From Eutreptiella sp. 'Long Island Sound 2002' (Eukaryota; Euglenozoa; Euglenophyceae; Eutreptiales; Eutreptiaceae), in NCBI GenBank assembly GCA_964036045.1, contig OZ038392.1:16175612-16239611 (forward strand): a stretch of 64,000 nucleotides of DNA. Direction: 5' to 3'. Position numbers and translations under genes: made by a program. Below are positions 28,101 to 37,789 of this stretch, piece after piece. A model generated the notes under the pieces. That model was not told the DNA's origin. It worked only from the letters and a program-made list of their open reading frames with translations, and ran no database searches. The number at the start of each line of letters is the position of its first letter. Position 1 is the first letter of the stretch.

Positions 28101-31100
28101 TACAAACCCGTTACAAGCCCTAGAAACCCGTTACAAACCTGTTACAAGCCCCAGAACCCCGTTACAAACCTGATACAAGCCCCAGAAACCCGTTACAAAC
28201 CCGTTACAAGCCCCAGAAACCCGTTGCAAACCCGTTACAAGCCCCAGAAACCCTTTCCAAACCTGTTACAAGCCCCAGAAACCCCTTACAAACCCGTCAC
28301 AAGCCCCATAAACCCGTTACAAACCCGTTACAAGCCCCGGAAACCCGTTACAAACCTGTGACAAGCCCCAGAAACCCGTTACAAACCTGATACAAGCGCC
28401 AGAAACCCGTTACAAACCCATTACAAGCCCCAGAAACCCGTTACAAACCCGTTACAAGCCCTAGAAACCCGTTACAAACCCGCTACAAGCCCCAGAAACC
28501 CATTACAAACCCGTTACAAGCCCCAGAAACCCGTTACAAATCTGTTACAAGCCCTAGAAACCCGTTCCAAACCCATTACAAGCCCCAGAAACCCGTTACA
28601 AACCTGATACAAGCCCCAGAAACCCGCTACAAACCTGTTACAAGCCCTACAAACCCGTTACAAACCTGATACAAGCCCCAGAAACCCGTTACAAACCCGT
28701 TACAAGCCCCAAAAACCCGTTACAAACCCGTTACAAGCCCTAGAAACCCGTTACAAACCTGACACAAGCCCTAGAAACCCGTTACAAACCAGTTACAAGC
28801 CCCAGAACCCCGTTACAAACCTGATACAAGCCCCAGAAACCCGTTACAAACCCGTTACAACCGGTTACCAGCCCTAGAAACCCGTTACAAGCCCCAGAAT
28901 CCCCTTACAAACCTGTTACAAGCCCCAGAAACCCGTTACAAACCCGTTACAAGCCCCAAAAACCCGTTACAAACCTGTCACAAGCCCTAGAAACCCGTTA
29001 CAAACCCGTTACAAGCCACAAAAACCCGTTACAAACCCGTTACAAGCCCCAGAAACCCGTTACAAACCCGTTACAAGCCCCAGAAACCCGTTACAAATCT
29101 GTTACCAGCCCTGGAAACCCGTTACAAACGTGTTACAAGCCCCAGAAACCCGTTACAAACCCGTTACAAGCCCTAGAAATCCGTTACAAACCCGTTACAA
29201 GCCCCAGAACCCCGTTACAAACCTGTTACAGGCCCCAGAAACCCGTTGCAAACCTGTTACAAGCCCTAGAAACTCATTACAAACCCATTACAAGCCCCAG
29301 AAATTCGTTACAAACCTGATACAAGCCCGAGAAACCCGTTACAAACCCGTTACAAGCCCCAGAAACCCGTTACAAACCCATTACAAGCCCCAGAAACCCG
29401 TTACAAACCCATTACAAGCCCCAGAAACCGATTACAAACCCGTTACAAGCCCTAGAAACCCGTTACAAACCCATTACAAGCCCTAGAAACCCGTTACAAA
29501 CCCGTTACAAGCCCCAGAACCCCGTTACAAACCTGGTACAAGCCCCAAAAACCCGCTACAAACCTGTTACAAGCCCTAGAAACCCGTTACAAACCTGATA
29601 CAAGCCCTAGAAACCCGTTACAAACCCGTTACAACCGGTTACAAGCCCCAGAAACCCGTTACAAACCCGTTACAAGCCCCAAAAACCCGTTACAAACCCG
29701 CTACAAGCCCCAGAAACCCCTTACAAACCTGTTACAAGCCCCAGAAACGCGTTACAAACCTGTTACAAGCCCCAGAACCCCGTTACAAACCTGATACAAG
29801 CCCGAGTAACCCGTTACAAACCTGTTACAAGCCCCAGAACCCCGTTACAAACCTGATACAAGCCCGAGAAACCCGTTACAAACCCGTTACAAACCCCTTA
29901 CAGGCCCTAGAAACCCGTTACAAACCTGTTACAAACCCGTTACAAGCCCCAAAAACCTGTTACAAACCTGATACAAGCCCTAGAAACCCGTTACAAACCT
30001 GATACAAGCCCTAGAAACCCGTTACAAACCCGTTACAAACCTGTTACAAACCCGTTACAAGCCCCAGAAACCCGTTACAAACCTGATACAAGCCCTAGAA
30101 ACCCGTTACAAACCTGTTACAAACCCGTTACAAGCCCCAAAAACCCGTTACAAACCCGTTACAAGACCTAGAAACCCGTTACAAACCTGATACAAGCCCT
30201 AGAAACCCGTTACAAACCCGCTACAAGCCCTAGAAACCCGTTACAAACCTGATACAAGCCCCGGAACCCCGTTACAAACATGTTACAAGCCCCAGAAACC
30301 CGTTGCAAACCTGTTACAAGCCCCAGAACCCCGTTACAAACCTGATACAAGCCCGAGAAACCCGTTACAAACCCGTTACAAACCCGTCACAGGCCCTAGA
30401 AACCCGTTACAAACCTGTTACAAACCGGTTACAAGCCCCAGAAACCCGTTACAAACCTGTTACAAGCCCTAGAAACCCGTTACAAACCCGTTACAAGCCC
30501 TAGAAACCCGTTACAAACCCGTTACAACCCGTTACAAGCCCCAGAAACCCGTTACAAACCCGTTACAAGCCCCCAAAACCCGTTACAAACCCGCTACAAG
30601 CCCCAGAAACCCCTTACAAACCTGTTACAAGCCCCAGAAACGCGTTACAAACCTGTTACAAGCCCCAGAACCCCGTTACAAACCTGATACAAGCCCGAGA
30701 AACCCGTTACAAACCCGTTACAAACCCCTTACAGGCCCTAGAAACCCGTTACAAACCTGTTACAAACCCGTTACAAGCCCCAAAAACCTGTTACAAACCT
30801 GTTACAAGCCCCAAAAACCCGTTACAAACCCGTTACAAGCCCCAAAAACCCGTTACAAACCCGTTACAAGCCCTAGAAACCCGTTACAAACCTGATACAA
30901 GCCCTAGAAACCCGTTACAAACCCGTTACAAGCCCTAGAAACCCGTTACAAACCTGATACAAGCCCCAGAACCCCGTTACAAACCTGTTACAAGCCCCAG
31001 AAACCCGTTGCAAACCTGTTACAAGCCCCAGAACCCCGTTACAAACCTGATACAAGCCCGAGAAACCCGTTACAAACCCGTTACAAACCCGTCACAGGCC

Positions 31101-32900
31101 CTAGAAACCCGTTACAAACCTGTTACAAACCCGTTACAAGCCCCAGAAACCCGTTACAAACCCGTTACAAGCCCTAGAAACCCGTTACAAACCTGTTACA
31201 AGCCCCAGAACCCCGTTACAAACCTGATACAAGCCCCAGAAACCCGTTACAAACCCGTTACAAGTCCCAGAAACCCCTTACAAACCCGTTACAAGCCCCA
31301 GAAACCCGTTACAAACCCGTTACAAGCCCCAGAAACCCGTTACAAACCTGATACAAGCGCCAGAAACCCGTTACAAACCTGTCACAAGCCCCAGAAACCC
31401 GTTACAAACCCGTTACAAGCCCCAGAAACCGATTTACAAACCCGTTACAAATCTGTTACAAGCCCTAGAAACCCGTTACAAACCCATTACAAGCCCCAGA
31501 AACCCGTTACAAACCTGATACAAGCCCCAGAAACCCGCTACAAACCTGTTACAAGCCCTACAAACCCGTTACAAACCTGATACAAGGCCCAGAAACCCGT
31601 TACAAACCCGTTACAAGCCCCAAATACCCGTTACAAACCCGTTACAAGCCCTAGAAACCCGTTACAAACCTGATACAAGCCCCGGAACCCCGTTACAAAC
31701 CTGATACAAGCCCCAGAAACCCGTTACAAACCCGTTACAACCCGTTACCAGCCCTAGAAACCCGTTACAAGCCCCAGAAACCCCTAACCAACCCGTTACA
31801 AGCCCCAAAAACCCCTTACAAACCTGTTACAAGCCCCAGAAACCCGTTACAAACCTCTTACAAGCCCTAGAAACCCGTTACAAACCCGTTACAAGCCCCA
31901 GAAACCCGTTACAAACCTGATACAAGCCCCAGAAACCCGTTACAAACCCATTACAAGCCCCAAAAACCCGTTACAAACCCGTTACAAGCCCCAGAAACCC
32001 GTTACAAACCTGATACAAGCCCTAGAAACCCGTTAAAAACCCGTTACAAGCCCCAGAAACCCGTTACAAACCCGTTACAAGCCCTAGAAACCCGTTACAA
32101 ACCCGTTACAAGCCCCACAAACCCGTTACAAATCTGTTGCAAGCCCTGGAAACCCGTTACTAACGTGTTACAAGCCCCAGAAACCCGTTACAAACCCGTT
32201 ACAAGCCCTAGAAATCCGTTACAAACCCGTTACAAGCCCCAGAAACCCGTTACAAACCTGTTACAGGCCCCAGAAACCCGTTGCAAACCTGTTACGAGCC
32301 CTAGAAACCCGTTACAAACCCATTACAAGCCCCAGAAACCCGTTACGAACCTGATACAAGCCCGAGAAACCCGTTACAAACCCGTTACAAGCCCCAGAAA
32401 CCCGTTACAAACCGATTACAAGCCCCAGAAACCCGTTACAAACCCATTACAAGCCCCAGAAACCGATTACAAACCCGTTACAAGCCCCAGAAACCCGTTA
32501 CAAACCCGTTACAAGCCCCAGAAACCCGTTACAAACCTGTTACAATCCCCAGAAACCCGTTACAAACCTGTTACAAGCCCTAGAAACCCGTTACAAACCC
32601 GTTACAAGCCCCAGAACCCCGTTACAAACCTGTTACAAGCCCCAGAAACCCGCTACAAACCTGTTATAAGCCCTAGAAACCCGTTACAAACCTGATACAA
32701 GCCCCAGAAACCCGTTACAAACCCGTTACGACCCGTTACAAGCCCCAGAAACCCGTTACAAACCCGTTACAAGCCCCAAAAACCCGTTACAAACCCGCTA
32801 CAAGCCCAAGAAACCCGTTACAAACCCGTTACAAGCCCTAGAAACCCGTTACAAACCTGATACAAGCCCTAGAAACCCGTTACAAAACTGATACAAGCCC
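16110..32900 (+). repeat. Central satellite domain, without inserts
   Basis: About 17 kb of uninterrupted satellite with its own variant set: GTTGCAAACCC, AAACCCCTTACAAACC and AAGCGCCACAAACCC (near 16,053, 18,037, 18,752, 19,734, 21,534, 25,017, 25,832 and 27,397). A block at 17,742 recurs at 18,455 (offset 713 bp, exactly 23 units) and in edited form at 19,437. The CACACAAACC variants typical of both ends of the array are absent or rare here. Confidence 0.8.
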
Positions 32901-33000
32901 CAGAAACCCGTTGCAAACCTGTGACAAGCCCGAGAAACCCGTTACAAACCTGTCAAAAGCCCCAGAAACCCGTTACAAACCCGTTACAAGCCCTAGAAAG

Positions 33001-33932
33001 CTGTTACAAACCTGTTACAAGGCTCAGAACCCCGTTACAAACCTGATACAGGCTCGAGTACCCCGTTACAAACCCGTTACAAGCCACACAAACCCGTTAC
33101 AAACCCGTTACAAGCCCTACAAAACCGTTACAAACCTGATACACGCCCTAGAAACCCGTTACAAACCTGTTACAAGCCCTAGAAACCCGTTACAAACCTG
33201 ATACAAGCCCGAGTAACCCGTTACAAACCTGTTACAAGCCCCAGAACCCCGTTACAAACCTGTTACAAGCCCGAGTAACCCGTTACAAACCTGTTACAAG
33301 CCCCAGAACCCCGTTACAAACCTGATACAAGCCCCAGAAACCCATTACAAACCCGTTACAACCCGTTACAAGCCCCAGAAACCCGTTACAAACCCGTTAC
33401 AAGCCCCAAAAACCCGTTACAAACCCGTTACAACCCGTTACAAGCCCCAGAAACCCGTTACAAACCCGTTACAAGCCCCAAAAACCCGTTACAAACCCGC
33501 TACAAGCCCAAGAATACCGTTACAAACCCGTTACAAGCCCCAGAAACGCGTTACAAACCTGTTACAAGCCCCAGAACCCCGTTACAAACCTGATACAAGC
33601 CCATGGAACCCGTTACAAACCTGTTACAAGCCCCAGAACCCCGTTACAAACCTGATACGAGCCCGAGAAACCCGTTACAAACCCGCTACAAACCCCTTGC
33701 AGGCCCTAGAAACCCGTTACAAACCTCTTACAAACCCGTCACAAGCCCCAAAAACCCGTTACAAACCTGTTACAAGCCCCAGAAACCCGTTACAAACCCG
33801 TTACAACCCCTAGAAACCCGTTACAAACCTGTTACAAACCCGTTACAAGCCCCAGAAACCCGTTACAAACCTGTTACAAGCCCCAGAAACCCGTTACAAA
33901 CCTGCTACAGGCCCTAGAAACCCGTTACAAAC
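33001..33932 (+). repeat. Satellite segment before insert 4
   Basis: Satellite units that again carry the end-type variants: GAAAGCTGTTACAAACC, AAGGCTCAGAACC, CACACAAACCC and CCTACAAAACCG. The same succession is present near 154-290, 1,664-1,800, 34,912-35,040 and, shortened, 36,430-36,530. It marks the return of the left-end type after the central domain. Confidence 0.75.
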
Positions 33933-34666
33933 TTGACATGGAACCGGTCGCAGTCGTACCACACCAGGTCATGGGCGGTGAAATATCTCGACCAGTGCCT
34001 TTGTCCCACTGCCGCAGACCCAGGGGCACAGCAGGTACCTTCGGCAATGCAGTATCTAGCCCAGCCTTGGTTTCTGCATCAACGTGCCGTCCTCGGGGCC
34101 TCACTGATGGACTCATACCGCGACGTGCTAGATGATCTGGTGCGGCAATCATGGCACTGGCACTCCCTTTTGCGACGTGCTAGAGTGTGGACCACCTCCG
34201 CAGACCAAAACTACCAGCGGCATAACCGAAGGATTCAGCTCTTTTCGGTGATGAGCCAATTGTGGGCATCTGAGCGCGCCGCCCACCGGGTGGAATCAGC
34301 TTTGCCTAAACGTCAGTGCCACAAAAGGCCCGGCATCCTGGGCCAACGCCCGCCACTGGACATGGCCCGTGCAAAGCGACGAAAGCTTGTCACTCTTGAG
34401 GTCCTGTGGGGAATGGCACACCGTGATCCAGCATGTCTTCATCCCCTTAAATCTTACGCATTATAGGCTTGCCATATGGCGTGGCGGTTTTGCCTACCGC
34501 GTCAGAGAGCCCTCTGGTATACGCATGTGAACTCTGGGTCTTTGCCATGTGCCCCGCGTTGCGGGGATCCACTGTATCATATGCTGGAGTCGCACACTTT
34601 CCCAAGCAGAGTCTTGAGTACTCTTTGAATCTCTGGAGTCAGTCCAAAAAGCAAAAAAGAAAGAAA
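33933..34666 (+). mobile_element. ~730-bp poly(A)-tailed insert, copy 4 (diverged)
   Basis: Same 5' junction, but more diverged from copies 1-3. It shares with copy 5 the changes giving P-G-A-Q-Q and P-G-I-L-G-Q in the first frame, plus a one-base loss in the GGCGGGTTT run that becomes GGCGGTTTT with no frame effect. The A-rich tail is interrupted by GC. Copies 4 and 5 therefore form a separate subgroup at the far end of the array. Confidence 0.6.
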
Positions 34667-35528
34667 CCTGTTACAAACCTGATACAAGCCCTAGAAACCC
34701 GTTACAAACCCGTTACAAGCCCTAGAAACCCGTTACAAACCTGTTACAAGCCCTAGAACCCCGTTACAAACCTGATACAAGCCCTGGAAACCCGTTACAA
34801 ACCTGATACAAGCCCTAGAAACCCGTTGCAAACCTGTGACAAGCCCGAGAAACCCGTTACAAACCTGTCAAAAGCCCCAGAAACCCGTTACAAACCCGTT
34901 ACAAGCCCTAGAAAGCTGTTACAAACCTGTTACAAGGCCCAGAACCCCGTTACAAACCTGATACAGGCCCGAGTAACCCGTTACAAACCCGTTACAAGCC
35001 ACACAAACCCGTTACAAACCCGTTACAAGCCCTACAAAACCGTTACAAACCTGATACAAGCCCTAGAAACCCGTTACAAACCTGTTACAAGCCCCAGAAC
35101 CCCGTTACAAACCTGATACAAGCCCGAGTAACCCGTTACAAACCTGTTACAAGCCCCAGAACCCCGTTACAAACCTGTTACAAGCCCGAGTAACCCGTTA
35201 CAAACCTGTTACAAGCCCCAGAACCCCGTTACAAACCTGTTACAAGCCCGAGAAACCCGTTACAAACCCGTTACAAACCCGTCACAGGCCCTAGAAACCC
35301 GTTACAAACGTGTTACAAACCCGTTACAAGCCCCAGAAACCCGTTACAAACCTGTTACAAGCCCTAGAAACCCGTTACAAACCTGTTACAAGCCCTAGAA
35401 ACCCGTTACAAACCCGTTACAAACCCGTTACAAGCCCTAGAAACCCGTTACAAACCTGTTACAAACCCGTTACAAGCCCCAGAAACCCGTTACAAACCTG
35501 CTACAAGCCCTAGAAACCCGTTACAAAC
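34667..35528 (+). repeat. Satellite segment between inserts 4 and 5
   Basis: About 860 bp of satellite. The region from about 34,830 is nearly the same as that from about 32,915, including the variants AAACCTGTCAAAAGCCCC and GAAAGCTGTTAC. The two inserts lie 1,596 bp apart, so a block of insert plus ~860 bp satellite is the local duplicated unit. Confidence 0.75.
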
Positions 35529-36186
35529 TTGACATGGGACCGGTCGCAGTCGTACCACACCAGGTCATGGGCGGTGAAATATTTCGATCAGTGCCTTTGT
35601 CCCACTGCCGCAGACCCAGGGGCACAGCAGGTACCTTCGGCAATGCAGTATCTAGCCCAGCCTTGGTTTCTGCATCAACGTGCCGTCCTCGGGGCCTCAC
35701 TGATGGACTCATACCGCGACGTGCTAGATGATCTGGTGCGGCAATCATGGCACTGGCACTCCCTTTTGCGACGTGCTAGAGTGTGGACCACCTCCGCAGA
35801 CCAACACTACCAGCGGCATAACCGAAGGATTCAGCTCTTTTCGGTGATGAGCCAATTGTGGGCATCTGAGCGCGCCGCCCACCGGGTGGAATCACCTTTG
35901 CCTAAACGTCAGTGCCACAAAAGGCCCGGCATCCTGGGCCAACGCCCGCCACAGGACATGGCCCGTGCAAAGCGACGAAAGCTTGTCACTCTTGAGGACC
36001 TGTGGGGAATGGCACACCGTGATCCAGCATGTCTTCATCCCCTTAAATCTTACGCATTATAGGCTTGCCATATGGCGTGGCGGTTTTGCCTATCCACTGT
36101 ATCATATGCTGCAGTCGCCGACTTTCCCAAGCACAGTCTTGAGTACTCTTTGAATCTCTGGAGTCAGTCAAAAAAAAAGAAAGAAA
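35529..36186 (+). mobile_element. Insert copy 5, with ~70-bp internal deletion
   Basis: Same junctions as the other copies and the same subgroup as copy 4. About 70 bp are missing between TTTGCCTA and TCCACTGTATC (near 36,092), which removes the C-x3-C half of the putative zinc motif and joins the frames differently. The first 177-codon frame is intact. The tail is A8 followed by GAAAGAAA. Confidence 0.6.
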
Positions 36187-37738
36187 CCTGTTACAAACCT
36201 GATACAAGCCCCAGAAACCCGTTACAAAACCGTTACAAGCCCTAGAAACCCGTTACAAACCCGTTACAAGCCCTAGAAACCCGTTACAAACCCGTTACAA
36301 GCCCCAGAACCCCGTTACAAACCCGCTACAAGCCCTAGAAACCCGTTGCAAACCTGTGACAAGCCCGAGAAACCCGTTACAAACCTGTTACAAGCCCCAG
36401 AAACCCGTTACAAACCCGTTACAAGCCCTAGAAAGTTGTTACAAACCTGTTACAAGGCCCAGAACCCCGTTACACACCTGATACAAGCCCGAGTAACCCG
36501 TTACAAACCCGTTACAAGCCCTACAAAACCGTTACAAACCTGATACAAGCCCTAGAAACCCGTTACAAACCTGATACAAGCCCCAGAACCCCGTTACAAA
36601 CCTGATACAAGCCCGAGTAACCCGTTACAAACCTGTTACAAGCCCCAGAACCCCGTTACAAACCTGATACAAGCCCGAGAAACCCGTTACAAAGCCGTTA
36701 CAAACCCGTTACAAGCCCCAGAAACCCGTTACAAACCTGTTACGAGCCCCAGAAACCCGTTACAAACCTGATACAAGCCCCAGAAACCCGTTACAAACCC
36801 GTTACAAACCCGTTACAGGCCCTAGAAACCCGTTACAAACCCGTTACAAACCTGTTACAAGCCCCAAAAACCCGTTACAAACCTGATACAAGCCCCAGAA
36901 ACCCGTTACAAACCCGTTACAAACCCGTTACAAGCCCCAGAAACCCGTTACAAACCTGTTACAAATCCCAAAAACCCGCTACAAACCTGTTGCAAGCCCT
37001 ACAAACCCGTTGCAAACCCATTACAAGCCCCAGAAACCCGTTACAAACCCGTTACAAGGCCCCAGAAACCCGTTACAAACCCGTTACAAGCCCTAGAAAC
37101 CCGTTACAAACCTGATACAAGCCCTAGAAACCCATTACAAACCAGTTACAAGCCCCAGAACCCCGTTACAAACCTGATACAAGCCCCAGAAACCCGTTAC
37201 AAACCCGTTACAAACCCGTTACAAGCCCCAGAAACCCGTTGCAAACCCGTTACAAGCCCCAGAAACCCCTTACAAACCTGTTACAAGCCCCAGAAACCCC
37301 TTACAAACCCGTTACAAGCCCCAGAAACCCGTTACAAACCCGTTACAAGCCCTAGAAACCCGTTACAAACCTGTCACAAGCCCCAGAAACCCGTTACAAA
37401 CCTGATACAAGCCCCAGAAACCCGTTACAAACCTGTTACAAGCCCCAGAAACCCGTTACAAACCTGATACAAGCCCCAGAAACCCGTTACAAACCCGTTA
37501 CAAGCCCCAGAACCCCGTTACAAACCCGTTACAAGCCCTAGAAACCCGTTACAAACCCGTTACAAGCCCCAGAAACCCGTTACAAATCTGTTACAAGCCC
37601 TGGAAACCCGTTACAAACCTGTTACAAGCCCCAGAAACCCGTTACAAACCCGTTACAAGCCCTAGAAATCCGTCACAAACCCGTTACAAGCCCCAGAAAC
37701 CCGTTACAAACCTGTTACAAGCCCCAGAACCCCGTTGC
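36187..37738 (+). repeat. Last satellite segment and right edge of the array
   Basis: The final ~1.55 kb of recognisable 31-bp units. The last clear units end near 37,738. After that the sequence decays through GTTGCAAACCGGTACC and ACTAGCCCCATAAACCCC, which still echo the unit, into unrelated GC-rich DNA by about 37,790. No terminal direct repeat or transposon end marks the edge. Confidence 0.8.
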
Positions 37739-37789
37739 AAACCGGTACCAGCTGCTGTTACTAGCCCCATAAACCCCAAAAGGACCCCT

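Larger units (their letters stand above)
1..37738 (+). repeat. 31-bp satellite array, ~37.7 kb, one orientation
   Basis: The consensus unit is an 11-base submonomer GTTACAAACCC followed by a 20-base submonomer GTTACAAGCCCCAGAAACCC, 31 bp in all. Common variants change CCCG to CCTG, CCTGTTAC to CCTGATAC, CCCCAG to CCCTAG and GAGAAACC to GAGTAACC. Extra 10- or 11-base submonomers are inserted often, so the phase drifts. Every unit I read has the same orientation. The consensus is 74% A+C on this strand with about 52% GC. Five ~730-bp inserts interrupt it. The forward strand gives many apparent ORFs because the consensus contains no stop and 31 is not a multiple of 3; I treat these as non-coding. 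Whether it is centromeric, subtelomeric or interstitial cannot be told from sequence alone. Confidence 0.97.

Noticed and set aside
1-37738. Dozens of 60-320-codon ORFs rich in Y-K-P, P-V-T-N and P-L-Q as repeat-protein genes
   Set aside because: They follow from a stop-free 31-bp unit with length 1 modulo 3. They end at random unit variants, lack consistent starts and have no flanking gene signals.
1-37738. CRISPR-like array because of a ~31-bp repeat
   Set aside because: Units are contiguous, with no unique spacers, no leader and no cas genes; this is satellite DNA.
1-37738. Degenerate telomeric repeat (CCCTAGAAACCC resembles CCCTAAACCC)
   Set aside because: The resemblance is limited to one variant of the 20-bp submonomer. 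No true CCCTAAA or CCCTAA run occurs anywhere in the window.
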